A DNA stretch of 44,036 bases, taken from contig MU130546.1 of the NCBI GenBank assembly GCA_015039465.1, positions 281,280 to 325,315 of the forward strand, read 5' to 3'. Positions 1-10,509 of the stretch are shown here, piece after piece. The notes under the pieces are model-generated. The model made no database searches. It was not told where the DNA came from and worked only from the letters and a program-made list of their open reading frames with translations. Made by a program: the position numbers and the translations under genes. Position 1 is the first letter of the stretch, and every line of letters begins with the position of its first letter. Source of the stretch: Phlegmacium glaucopus. Its lineage: Eukaryota; Basidiomycota; Agaricomycetes; Agaricales; Cortinariaceae.

Positions 1-635
1 TCTGTGTTAATAAGCTAGAACATTATTCCAGCAAATTAAAATAACCAGAGAGCTGTGGGCCAGTCATTAGTAACTCTTGAAGTCTAGCATAGCCTCATGG
101 TAGCAACTCTGCATTCAAGACAGCCAAATGACAGGCATAACAGCAGTGACTTGCCTTCCTTTAGTGTATGTAATGTAGCCTTGGTCATTGAACTCTATGG
201 GCTGCATGGAAAATGGGATATTTGTCTTGTGTCAGAGATTCTGAAGGTGTCATTACAGCTGGCATGCCATTATTAATAATAAATAGGAGTCTCCTTTTCA
301 AATAATTAGGCTCAGAGGAAGGAATATAGTAGTCATATAAAAAATAAACCAAGGCATGCCTGTCAATCATAAATGTATTTCTTGTTATTTTGCCTTTGTT
401 ATATTCTGTTAAATTTGACTGTTCCAATAGGAGACTGGGTCAGTATAATATTACACACCAATTACCACCAATTTTTACATGAGTCAAAGCAATGGATTTA
501 GATGAGTACCAAAATTACATTTCAGTCAGTGATGGGTCAACCAGTCACCAGTCACTGGTTATGCAAATTGACCTGCCATACCCCAGTACATAAACTTCTC
601 ACCCCAATCACAAAATGAGTCACAGAAGCAATAGA
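1..635. other. Left flank, no gene recognised
   Basis: AT-rich DNA with only short open frames. Short imperfect palindromes built on CAGTCACTGG/CCAGTCAC occur near 535-560. I see no conserved protein motif or RNA gene. Confidence 0.4.
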
Positions 636-1038
636 TGTTAGGGCAACTGTGACACTGACTTAGTCAAGCTAGCAGGGGATACAAAGTTAATAATATTTCA
701 GAAGGGATATCTACAAGTGACTCACCTAGCAGGGGATCCAAAGAGGAAAGGATAGGGATCCCTGCTAGGCTGAGGGGTGTTTAAGTACTAATATGGACAT
801 AACAGAGATATAAAATAAATAAAGGAATGATACAATAATAATTAATTAATTAATTAAGAAGTGGTGTGATGTGAAAAATAAAAATAAAAGATGGAGTGAA
901 CTGAAGGATTGGAGTCAGAATGGAGATATGGAGTGACAGAGTAAACCGGTGACGGAAGCGGAGTCGGATGGTCATCGGAAAGGCGGGATGTAGAGTCCTG
1001 AGGTTGAGGTTTGGGTTGAAATTGGGTGTCCCCTAACA
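636..1038 (-). mobile_element. Solo LTR of chromodomain Metaviridae family (LTR1), minus orientation
   Basis: This is the reverse complement of the LTR that bounds the complete element at 33853-40056. It starts with TGTTAGGGCAACTG and ends with GGTGTCCCCTAACA on the plus strand. A perfect 5-bp target duplication, ATAGA, sits at 631-635 and 1039-1043. No internal region is present, so this is a solo LTR left by LTR-LTR recombination. Its length (403 bp) is close to the 413 bp of the two LTRs of the complete copy. The conserved segment includes the CTTTCCTCTTTGG stretch that in the complete element is the predicted RNA 5' end. Confidence 0.93.
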
Positions 1039-1159
1039 ATAGAGAGATACAATACATTTACACTAAAATCACTCAGAAATAAGAACTTTATTGAGGCTGC
1101 CACTACCTGCAATGAGTCCACAACAAAAATAGATGAGAAATTCCAAGTCTACAATTTGC

Positions 1160-1912
1160 GAGGACTGTACACTCCCCCACATACTCCAGCAGAATCCACC
1201 AGACTCTGGCACCAAATTCCAGTGGATTCCAGCAGACTCCGGCAGACTCAAGTCCTAAACCTGTGTGAATGTTACATGGGCCAAATCTCAATCTTGAGTC
1301 CAGACTAAGTCCAGCAGACTCCATCAGACTAGTCTGGTGGACTCTGGTGGATTCCAGTGGAATCTAATAAAATTAGACAAATGATACCTTAACCCTAACA
1401 ACCCTAACAGAACCCTAACAGAACTGTTATGAACATCTGGTACAGTCAACAGCCCCCTTACTCTTTTTCTCCCCAACCTACCCTTTGCCCTGAAACCTGT
1501 ACTATATATAGTTACCACTCCTGCCTCCTTTATCTCTGACTCGTATCAACTCATAACCTAGCACAGACCATAGGCATTGCCCCTATCTCTGACTTGTATC
1601 TCTAGTATATAAGAGCCCTCCCAATAGCTATGATCCTTAGTTTAGACCTTAGTACTCATATGGTCTTAATCTATACTTGCTTGCTCAGAACCTGCTGTCC
1701 TCAGTCCTACCTGTGGGAATACAATTGCAACTGTATAACAGTCCCTAGTTATCTGGTCTATCAGGCTCAGCACCGAACACAAGTGCAAGCTTATAGTTGC
1801 TGTAACAAGAACCTTAACAGAGTGGAGTCCAGTATGTGACAGGGAGTCACAAATGAGTCACAAATGAGTCTGGTGGAGTCCGCCAGAGTATGTGAGGCAG
1901 TGTAAAGTACTG
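1160..1912 (+). mobile_element. TIR element, copy D (8-bp TSD), with nested solo LTR
   Basis: The ends are GAGGACTGTACACTCCCCCA and GGCAGTGTAAAGTACTG. They match the termini of three further copies at 40127, 41148 and 41762. The flanks are a perfect 8-bp duplication, CAATTTGC (1152-1159 and 1913-1920). Subterminal tracts of AGTCCAGCAGACTCC / TCTGGTGGACTC type are the diverged form of the GTCCGG repeats in the other copies. Near 1389-1420 the core has several CCCTAAC units. A 383-bp LTR plus its 5-bp duplication interrupts it, so the original was about 365 bp, similar to the 413-467 bp of the others. There is no coding capacity, so it is a non-autonomous (MITE-type) element. The superfamily is not settled: 8-bp duplications occur in hAT, Zisupton/KDZ, P and some Mutator-like elements. 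Confidence 0.85.
1425..1807 (+). mobile_element. Solo LTR (different family) nested in TIR element D
   Basis: It runs from TGTTATGAACATC to GTTGCTGTAACA, with TG...CA ends and the 5-bp duplication AGAAC at 1420-1424 and 1808-1812. Two TATA-like stretches (CTATATATAG near 1501 and AGTATATAAGAG near 1603) read on the plus strand and suggest that orientation. The sequence does not resemble the other LTRs in the window. Whether it derives from a Pseudoviridae (Ty1/copia) or Metaviridae element cannot be told without an internal region. Confidence 0.82.
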
Positions 1913-2304
1913 CAATTTGCAGAAGTAGAATGAAGAATGGAAGGTACTTGAAATGATAAATTTTTGAATGCATCAACAAACTCTGGAAATCACTGTAGAG
2001 TCTGTCAGTCAATGGCAGGGCATGGCACTAGTGTTTTATAACAGCCCTGACTTTATTGCCTGTTCTTGTAGATACAACCATGCATCTTGTCAAGAGGTGT
2101 GTTAGGATTTGTATTCCCTATCATGCCACCTTTCAACTTTGATGCACACACTACTTTGTTTGTAGACATACATATGGACATTTTGGGTACATTAGCACTA
2201 CATTTCACTTGTTATACTATAATCATCACCATAATATTACACCTGCATTTCCTTCATTTCACAATAAGCTGGAGTCAGAGGCCTTTGAAAACACTTCTTA
2301 CCTA

Positions 2305-2718
2305 TGTCTTAAGTTTAAAACAAGGGGGTCACATTGGAGTAACACCAGATCGGACGGAACAGAACCGGAACAAGTAACAGAAAGGACTTTGGCCTCAGCA
2401 TATGTGCTGTGCTGCACAGCTCCTACAATGTCCTGATTTCAGAAACGGAAGAGAAAGTAACAAGTCGGAAGACCTCAGTGACTTAGAGGAAAAACAAGAG
2501 GAGGAAACTAAGTTGATATTCGAACTGAGGGAAAACATACAAGTTCGAGTACTTAAATATAAAAGGAATAGCAACCGAAATATAAAAGATAAATATAAGT
2601 GCTGCGTTCTGCTCCCGGAAAAGGTCCTGCATTCTTGGGTGAATAATCCATGGCTGGTGTGCTGACTGATAGTGGGAAAGTGATGACAAAGGAATAGTTG
2701 TTGTGATGAAGGTGTGGT
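2305..2718 (-). mobile_element. Truncated LTR2, minus orientation
   Basis: This is the reverse complement of the 3' part of the LTR at 42356-42915. Matches include the TTAAGTTTAAAACAAGG end, the block around GATATTCGAACTGAGG, the CCATGGCTGGTGTGCTGACTG block and AGGAATAGTTGTTGTGATG. Similarity stops near 2718, so about the outer 150 bp of the U3 end is missing. There the sequence switches to a TPR-gene fragment. No target duplication can be assigned because one end is lost. Confidence 0.8.
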
Positions 2719-2767
2719 TGTGTCTGGATGTTCTACACCAAGCACCTTCTTCTTCAACATCAGTAAA
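2719..2767 (-). pseudogene. Fragment of an NLR TPR unit
   Basis: Read on the minus strand this encodes MLKKKVLGVEHPDT. That matches the repeat core MLKKVLGAEHPHT / MRKKVLGAEHPDT of the TPR arrays in N1 (4322-5686) and N2 (30490-33078). The DNA (TCTGGATGTTCTACACCAAG) is close to the N1 repeats near 4570. It is one third of a repeat unit, directly joined to the broken end of LTR2, so it is a recombination scar. It shows that further receptor sequence once lay in this flank. Confidence 0.7.
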
Positions 2768-3250
2768 TTCAGGGTCAGCTGACCGGCACCGGACAGCACC
2801 GGACAGTGGCATAGAGCCATAGTAAAGGTTCTTGTGTTTACAGCGTTACTGTGACACTTGACAGCGCTATCCGGAAATGGCCCGACGCTAGACAGCACTA
2901 TGGAATGCTATACCAGTGCTATATAGGGCTATAATGTGCTATATAGGGCTAGGCTAATACTGTCCATAATTAGTTATATACTCATAATATTCTAATAGCA
3001 TCACAACTGGAGTAAGGAAATTGTTAAAAAAATCATATTCAACTAAGTACTAGTAGTCTAAACATTGTAATATATACTACTTATATATACTACTGTCAAG
3101 GATCATCTTCGTCATTGTCATTTACAACTAAGAAGATGGAATTAATAAATTATGATGCAGAGAGAAAAAAGTAAAGGCTTACATGTCATCGTCATATGCT
3201 GTCTCGTATATCATCATCATGCATTGACACTGTATGTTGTCGCAACGGTT
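2768..3250. other. Repeat-derived intergenic DNA, no gene
   Basis: Short repeated motifs (CACCGGACAGCACCGGACAG; TGCTATATAGGGCTA twice at about 2920-2955) and a CTAGACAGCACT motif that recurs near 4171. This suggests an old unidentified repeat. No conserved coding sequence is visible. Confidence 0.35.
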
Positions 3251-3257
3251 GAATTTG

Positions 3258-3745
3258 GTGGGTTGTGGGTCAAAAAATTAAAACAGGTGGGTTGTGGGTC
3301 AAAAATGGGTAGGTGTGGTCAAAAATGGGTGTGGTGGAAAGTGGGGTGGGCGCGGTCGAAAATGAGTGGGTGTTGGGCAGTAGGTAGCTAGGGTGCAAAA
3401 GAGGGGTCAAAATGGGTGGGTGTTATCAAAAGTGGATGGGTGCGGTTGAAAATGAGTGGGTGCGGTCAGAAACAGGTCTGTGTGGTCAAAAACAGGTGCA
3501 TGCGGTCAAAAACAGGTGTGTGTGGTCAAAAATGGGTGCATGTGGTCAAAAACAAGTGCATGCGGTCAAAAACAGGTGCATGCGGTCAAAAACAGGTGCG
3601 TGTGGTCAAACACAAGTGGGTGCAGTCAAAAACAAGTGGGTGCGGTCAAAAACAGGTGGGTGCGGTCAAAAACAAGTGGGTGCAGTCAAAAACAGGTGGG
3701 TGCAGTCAAAAACAGGTGGGTGCGGTTGAAAACAGGTGGGTGTTG
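3258..3745. repeat. 20-bp minisatellite
   Basis: A tandem array of a roughly 20-bp unit, GGTGGGTGCGGTCAAAAACA and variants (CA, GG or TG at the unit end; AAACAGG / AAACAAG / AAATGGG inside). The first part (about 3258-3370) is irregular. From about 3450 to 3745 the period is very regular. A flanking block beginning TGTTGGGCAGTAGGTAGCTA occurs twice, at 3371 and 3741, 370 bp apart. This suggests that the array grew by a larger duplication that included its border. The unit has no stop in any forward frame, which is why long open frames appear here; I do not treat them as genes. Confidence 0.85.
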
Positions 3746-3781
3746 GGCAGTAGGTAGCTAGGGTGCGAAAGAGGGGCCAAA

Positions 3782-4321
3782 CGAGCCCCTACTGTGTTCC
3801 TGAGGCAAAAAAATCAGTATAGTTTAAGAAAAAGGAAAAAAAACACCCCCCAGGGGGTACTGCTGTTGCCATTGTACCTGTAGATATAAAGTAAATAAAA
3901 CAAAAATGACAATAGAAAGTACTTACCCCCCCATGATGAGGGGGGCTACAAGTGTTGTCATTGCTGTTGTGGTATTGTGGTTGTCAGGTGGTAGCGGCGG
4001 TGGCAGTATGGAGTGATGAGCATGGTGGGAACAAATGTTGAACTTATATATTTAGTAATTTTAGTTTTTGTGCACGGACACTTTGTTTAGGGTTGGTTTA
4101 TTTAACTTAATGAAAAATCTTCGAAAAATGATGTATTCTAGTGTGACAGAGTGACAAAGCTAGACCGTGCTAGACAGCACTGGTGTGCACAACATGAATA
4201 CTATGGAAACTATAACTCACTATAGTTCTGGTGATGTGACTGTAGGATACTATAAGATACTATAATTTTATGTGACATGACTATAGGCTACTATAATTTG
4301 GTGTGACATAACTATGACAAA
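3782..4321. other. Intergenic DNA downstream of N1
   Basis: Contains two short C/G-run palindromes (CCCCCCAGGGGG near 3845 and CCCCCCATGATGAGGGGGG near 3928) and repeated ACTATAA motifs at 4200-4320. I see no gene. Confidence 0.35.
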
Positions 4322-6529
4322 CTATGGGAAATCCCCAATTTTGCTGATGAAGTCCATGACTTGAACCTCCAGCTGCTCTACCTCATTCCATCTTCCTTGA
4401 TAACAATATGTGTTTGCTAGATTTACCATGGCAGTAATGGTGTCCAAATGTTCTGCACCAAGATGCTTCTTCTTCATGTCCATAAGTTCAACCTCCAGCT
4501 GCACTGCCTCATTCCACCTTCCCTGATTTCCATATGTGACAGCTAGATTTCCCATGCTATTGAGGGTGTCTGGATGTTCTGCACCAAGCACCTTCTTCCT
4601 TATGTCCATGACTTGAACAAACAGTTGTTCTGCCTCATTCCACCTTCCCTGATCTCCATATGTGACAGCTAGATTTCCCATGCTTATGAGGGTGTGTGGA
4701 TGTTCTGCACCAAGAACCTTCTTCAGCATGTCCAAGGATTGAACATTCAGCTGCTCTGCCTCATTCTGCCTTCCCTGATGGTTGTATATCCCTGCTAGAT
4801 TGTCCATGCTTATCAGGGTTCTACGATGGTCTGCACCAAGCACTTTCTTCCTCATGTCCATGACTTGAACCTGCAGCTGCTCTGCCTCATTCCATTTTCC
4901 TCGATCACAGTGTACATCTGCTAAATTTCCCATGCTTGTGAGGGTGGCTGGATGTTCTGCACCAAGTATCTTCTTTCTCATGTCCATGATTTGAACTCCC
5001 AGCTGTGCTGCATTGTTCCAGTCTCCATTTTCCCACATTACTAGTGCAAAATTGCTCCACTTATCATCATAATACTGAGTGAGTCCTATCTGGTTTCCAT
5101 ATAACATATTGGCCTTGATATGTGGAAAAATCATCCGTCGCAATGCATAATCCTGACTTGTAAATCCCCAAGGAAGGGCACAGGACAAAATTATGCTTCC
5201 CATCTCACATATTCTTTGCTGTTCAGATTTCACCATTTGCTCACAACTCCAGCAGTGTACTAAAGGATGAACAGACAATATTTCAGGTGTTTGTCCTCTT
5301 CTCATTAAGGAGAAAGAGAGAAGGATGCCAATCCCTTCTCCAAAGATATAGTCATCCCAGTGACCATCACTGTCCAATGCAAGGAGGGTACAGTCTAATA
5401 AAGTGATTGCCTGGGGTAGCCCATCACTGGCATCTACCTCAATATCAACAGTCTCCTCAGCTGCAGATCTGAATATGTCTTTAGAAATATCACTATGATG
5501 ATAGAAAGCACATATTTGAAGAATTAGGATTGCAGCCTGGGCTGCTTGTGCATTTCCAGTACTGGATTTTCCACTGGCTCTCTTTTCTATTTCTTTGAAA
5601 GATAGATCCCAAGTCCCATACACTGTTTTGTTATAAGCTGATGCTCCTGTGAATGTATCATCTGACATAAGAGTCTGACGATGCAAGGAGAACTTCCTCA
5701 GATATCTATTGATAATTTGATATCACATTTCCCAGCTTCAATATAAGCACCAGCATGCTCAACAGCAAGAGGCATGCAGCCAAGTTCAACAACAATATCT
5801 TTAGCAGCATTCAGATCCTCAGCTAATGGATCCAAATGGCTAGCCTTGAGAAGCAACATTATAGCATCTGCCTCCTCCATTTCATGGATCTCAATCACGT
5901 TCTCAAATGATATGACCCTTCCCATGGATCGGTTTCGACTAGTAATCAGAAATTCAGATTCAGAATATTACCTCTGTTACCCAGAGGAATGAACTTGGCC
6001 ACCACCTCTGGAGGAGGATCATCAGCATTATCAAACACTATCAACCATTCCTCCTTGATAGAAGATATCCACTGGAGAGTAGACTGAAATGAGCCATCCA
6101 TACCAGAAGCTTGGGCAGCAGGAATACTTGATATCCCCTTGAGAGACATTATAATACTCTCATCAGAGGAGGCATCAACCCAAAACACATATGAAAAACT
6201 AGAGCAAGAAATGAAGCCAGTGTTGTGAATGAGTGAAGACACTTACTTGTCAGACATTTCTTCTGCGAACTTGAGACAGATCTGAGTCTTTCCAAATCCT
6301 CCCATTCCCCAGAGGAGACAAGAGCACCTCAACATCAGTCTGCTGTCGGCATGATGAACAAAAACATTTCTGAGTCTGTCAAGTACACCTTTCCGTCCAG
6401 TAAAGAATGGACTGGAGTTTGGTTTCTGAGGTACAGGGATCTTCGCCTGCCCTTCACCAGGATTGGCAGGGAGAAAATTGTAGTTCTCGCACTTAACCTA
6501 TATACAGTTATTGCTAAATTACGTACACG

Positions 6530-7746
6530 TAGTGATGGACAGGTCCGGTTTGGTCTGGTTTTTTTGCCTATTTTTCCGAACCGAGAACTGGACTCATGGT
6601 CCGGTTCAGGCATTTGGCTGAACTTTGAACTGAACCTTGGTTCAGGTCTGGTTCCACTCTGGTTCAGGTTCAAACCTGTAAATTTTCCCACCATTAAATT
6701 TGCCTGGAAAAGGTTGCACTCATGGTAAATGTTTTATCTGATCAGGTTTCCATTGAAGTAGAGGTTGAGTAGAGGTTTTTAATTGAGGTTTTGTCTTTAA
6801 TTTGAGCTTGGGGGTAGTGATGCCAAAGTTCAGTTCAGTTCAGTTCAGCAGCATTTTTTGCTGAACTGAGAACTGAACTGACTAAGTTTTTCCTGAACTG
6901 AACTGAACTGTTAAAGAACCGGTTCGAACTGAACTGAACTGAAGAACTGTTATAAATTCTATATTTTACTTATTATTGGAAATTCCATCGTCCAAGGACC
7001 ATCCTTAGGCCTTAGGCACCCAATTTCTACTCATGTATGATCTCAGGACCCCTTGAGAATATATAACACCACTGATTTGTATTTATGTTCAAAAATGGAT
7101 AATGCTAATATATAACATAATCACATCATATGGTCATTATCTCCTTGCTCAATCATTGTTTTACTCCCAAAAGGACTTCCAAATCATTTGTACATCACCA
7201 AAGAACCAATTTCCAGGAAACATGGATCAATATATAGGAATTTCTCATCCTTCGAGGACCTATCAGTTCAGCAGTTCAGTTCAGTTCGAACTGGATGAAC
7301 TGCCAATTCTCCATATGCCTGAACTGAACTGAACTGAAAAGTTCAGTTCAGTTCAGTTCAGTCAGTTCAGGTTCAGTGAGTCAGTTCAGAACTGAACTTT
7401 GGCATCACTACTTGGGGGGGGGCTAGGGCCTGTTTATTTAATAATATTATAACTAATAAAGCCTGAAAACTGCCAAATCCTAACCAATTTGCAGCCATTA
7501 GAGTATTAAGCAAGTAATGAAAGTACATTATACTGGAAAAACACCAGAATTTTACAAAATTTCTATTTTTTCTACCCTAAAAATGAAGTGGTTCAAACCA
7601 GGTTCAAACCTTTCATAAATGCATGAACCCTGAACTGAACCTTTGGTTCGGTTCGGCCAATCCTCTGAACTTGAACTGAACTTTAGGTTCAGTTCAGGGT
7701 GGTTCAGGTTCGAACCAAAGTTCAGGACTGAACTTGTCCATCACTA
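6530..7746. mobile_element. Outer hAT-like MITE in intron 3 of N1
   Basis: The ends are TAGTGATGGACAGGTCCGGT and, inverted, TAGTGATGGACAAGTTCAGT. A perfect 8-bp duplication, CGTACACG, sits at 6522-6529 and 7747-7754. The TAGTGATGG terminus and 8-bp duplication fit the hAT superfamily. The body is rich in GGTTCAG / GTTCAGTTC motifs and has no transposase. Without the nested element it is 613 bp. Confidence 0.88.
6815..7410. mobile_element. Inner hAT-like MITE nested in the outer one
   Basis: The ends are TAGTGATGCCAAAGTTCAGT on both sides in inverted orientation, with a perfect 8-bp duplication CTTGGGGG (6807-6814 and 7411-7418). It is 596 bp, nearly the same size as the interrupted outer element. 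It shares the TAGTGATG terminus and the GTTCAG repeat habit, so the two are related subfamilies. Subterminal stretches are runs of GTTCA in both orientations, able to form a long hairpin. Confidence 0.9.
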
Positions 7747-8299
7747 CGTACACGGTACACGAAAAAGACTTACAAAAGTGCCGCCAGCGATGTTCAAATT
7801 CGCGTTCGAGAAGAAAGCCGAGCCAGCATGCTGAGTTTGTTAATCATCAGGGATAGTCGAGAAGAGTGGGTGAGAGCAACTCACGGAGGGATTTTTTCCT
7901 GATTCCGTAGATCTCAAGTTGGCTTGCATTATAGCATCAGGTGGGGAGTCTTCCAGACGTGCTACAGGCGCACGGTCATTGATTGCCAAAGCGGAAACTG
8001 AAGCGGAAAGTTGGCGTTCATGGCCAGTCTGATCGACGATGATGTTCTCGTAAATATTATAGATGTGCTAGGTCAAGTTGAACACTCACAGTAACGTTAA
8101 CACTGGTGGCTTGAACAACTTCAACACTCGCAGTCACAGCACTAGTGGGAACGGATGGCATGGGATCAGCGGTGCTAGTTATGATTGCCATCGACGTCGA
8201 AGTTGCTGGTTCAGAGCTTGAGTCAAGAGCATCGGTGATGTTCAGAGATGGATATTTTGGTTTCTTGAATTTGTCAAATGTCTTGTAAATGCGCTTCAT

Positions 8300-9182
8300 G
8301 ATGCTCGATGCACAGGGGTCAAGGTGGGTGATGAGAGGTAAGAACAAAGACGCTCTTGATTATGTAAGTGCGAGCTTCGTTTACTCCAGTCCAAATGTTA
8401 CTTCGGTCCAACTTCCTTAGGTTTCTAAGTCCTCAGGTTGCTTGTCCTTGCTCCAGAACTTTATCTTCTCTGTTCGCTGGTTGTTTAATTGGTTGGACTC
8501 ATTAATTTTCTTTGTCACCTACTTAAACACGCCTAGCAAACTGAAAAGGTTAATTTGCTTATCGTAGTCGTATCGACTTAAGCGACTTCACATGTTATGG
8601 ATTGTTATCTGTATCCTTCAGCAGAGAAACAACACGACCCAATTTCCATCCATTCCTCCAATCATGAAGCAAGCCTTTGTCAAAGCAGTCAGAGTAAGAC
8701 AAATTGGCGCAGAAAACGTTCAGGAAAAGGCATACCTATCGTTGCTGAATGACCCTTAGGCTTAGACAGAACGGTAGCATTTGGCCAGTCGCATGCATCC
8801 AGTTTAAATCTTGAAAGGCGGCTCACTGGGTGGATTATTTGTTATCTTTTAAACCAAGTACTACCTTTTGATTCATGTTGGACTTGTCTTCGAGAAATGA
8901 AATGTCGCCGAAGGACTTGTTCCTATTTAGATCTGCCCAGAGAGTTTGAGATAGCCGTTGTATATAGACAAAGTCTTTGCCCCTGGCCCTGCCATGGTTC
9001 AAGGTACAAAAAGATGCATTCAAGGTAAGATTAGCAAGAAAAAATGTATGTCGCAGGAAAAGTACAGAAAGCAAGTACTGTTCTGTGGTCGAAAGATGAA
9101 AAACAAGGATACGAAAACAGAAAATTAACCTGTCTTCTTCAACTCCTTTTTAGGAGGCTCAACTTCAACTTCCTTCTTCTGT
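8300..9182. other. N1 upstream region, no gene recognised
   Basis: The first roughly 90 bp upstream of the N1 start resemble the region upstream of N2 (shared GCGTCTTTGTT / ACGTCTTTGTT and CACCTTGA blocks, read in N1 orientation). The duplication that made the pair therefore included the 5' UTR and perhaps the proximal promoter. The rest shows only short unconserved open frames. Confidence 0.45.
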
Positions 9183-10509
9183 TTAGGTTTCGGGCGAGTC
9201 CTCATCATCGCCAGCCATCACATCGTCGTCCTCGTTCTTCATCGTCTTGGATGTTGATTTCGGTTTGGTTGAAGAACTAGCAGCAGAAGCAGAAGGCTTG
9301 AGTTTGGGCTTCGGTCTTGGCTTAGTCTTGTCTGCTTTGGCTCCATCTTCAACTACATCCATGGCGTCGTCGTTATCCGAACCTTTCTTCGCTTTAGGCT
9401 TGCCGTCATCCTCGTCCACGTCGCTACCAGCAGCTGACACTGCATCTTTTTCGCTGGCTTTTGACCTTGTCCCCAGAGGGCGTATCTATATTTTTCCCCT
9501 TTCTTAGAATCTTTGGGTAGAGCAATATCTCCACTAGCGTCCGACGCTGTCTTAGCACTGGGAGAGTCTGAATCGCTTAGGATCACCCACCATCCTCCTC
9601 GCTGCCTCGAAACCTTCTTTTGTCCAGATTTTCCGTGGTCAGAATCCGAACTGATGACATTCTGCATATCGTCGTCAACATCGTCGCCGGCAACCGCAGC
9701 AAGTAATAAATCGTCGTCGGGTTACCATATCATTCTTCAACATCCCCTAAATACGTCTCGGTAATTTCAAGTCCATCCCCATTGATAGATGTAAAATTAT
9801 GTTCTGGACCACTCTGAGTCACGATTTTAAGGTCGAAGGTTCGTCCGGTCGAGGCTCCTGCACTAGCACCCACACGAGAGAAGATCACTTGGTGGATGTT
9901 GATCTCGATCCGAGTGGGTTGTTCGGAGACGAAGAAGATATAACGTTCGAGGAGGAAGAGATCGCCTTGAGGTTGGCTTTGAAACCTGGGTCTTCTTCTC
10001 GCGTGAACTGCATCACCAGATATTGACACAGGTCGGATGGGCGTGCTCAAACCCAACTGGATTTCGACGATACTTGATGTTTGTGAGAGATTTGAAAGGG
10101 AAAGCGTACGATGAATAGAACATGTTGATCATCCTTGGGTAACGGGAAGAGCCAGGCAATGGATCGATAAAGGACCTTGTGATCATAGGTTTTTCCTCGA
10201 ATTCTCAAGAAATCTGGGAGTATTGCCGTCCTCAGGCGTCAAACCCAACACCTCGAAGCTCAGATTCAAATCTCCAGTAACCTGACCAATTTTAGTCTTT
10301 GCTCTAATCGTATCTGGAATGTCCGATCTAGATGCTGCATGAAAAGTATTGTTAGAGAAGGAGGCCGAACGGCGTAGGAAAATTGATGCACAGATACGAC
10401 TGTGATCTTGAACGCTGATTTGACCGGGTTCCGGTGGTAGAATCAAAGAGTCCTTGAGGAAGAAGTTCGCGGCTTTGGCCAATGACTTTGAATAACGATT
10501 ACCGGCCAC
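9183..10509 (-). pseudogene. POB3: Broken copy of FACT subunit Pob3/SSRP1
   Basis: Several minus-strand segments in different frames line up in order with the Pob3/SSRP1 family. About 10330-10190 has IGQVTGDLNLSFEVLGLTP. About 10188-10080 has TYDHKVLYRSIAWLFPLPKD then QHVLFIV. About 10030-9990 has CQYLVMQFTREED. About 9975-9740 has GDLFLLERYIFFVSEQPTRI, VIFSRVGASAGAS, RTFDLKIVTQSGPEHNF. An acidic C-terminal tail with SDASGDIALPKD and a Lys/Pro-rich tail ending near 9183 follows. These are the middle (PH-like) domain and acidic tail; the N-terminal part is not recognisable. Frameshifts and at least one internal deletion (between REED and PGFKANLKA) separate the pieces. Pob3 is part of the FACT histone chaperone and is essential in yeast, so an intact copy is expected elsewhere. 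Confidence 0.8.

Larger units (their letters stand above)
4322..8299 (-). pseudogene. N1: decayed NB-ARC/TPR NOD-like receptor gene
   Basis: Five exons can be placed by comparison with N2: 8299-8090, 8028-7885, 7830-7774, 6497-6247 and 6198-4322. The first four keep frame. The fourth has exactly the same length as the N2 equivalent (251 nt) and carries the Walker A motif GMGGFGKTQ. The last exon carries LIVFDNADDP (Walker B), GCMPLAVEHAGAYIE (GLPL-like) and VHPLVHCW (MHD-like). It ends with about five 42-aa TPR units of the type N-E-A-E-Q-L-x-V-Q-V-M-D-M-x-K-K-x-L-G-A-E-H-P. Two lesions break it: a roughly 14-nt slippage-type insertion near 5951-5964, and a roughly 8-nt insertion near 5700-5715. 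Each shifts the frame. Intron 3 (7773-6498) is 1276 nt against 50 nt in N2 because of two nested MITEs. Fungal NLRs of this type are cytosolic STAND ATPases linked to nonself recognition. This copy should not make a full product. Confidence 0.88.

Noticed and set aside
535..575. hAT-like CAGTGATGGGT terminus in the left flank
   Set aside because: Only one end resembles a hAT terminus; no inverted partner or 8-bp duplication was found within reach.
3412..3761. Three overlapping forward open frames encoding KTGGCGQKQVGAVKN-like repeats
   Set aside because: They follow from a 20-bp tandem repeat without stop codons; all three frames are open equally, there is no codon-position bias, and no start context.
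9044..9764. Plus-strand open frames rich in Ser/Leu opposite the POB3 tail
   Set aside because: They are the complement of the acidic Asp/Ser/Lys-rich tail of the pseudogene.
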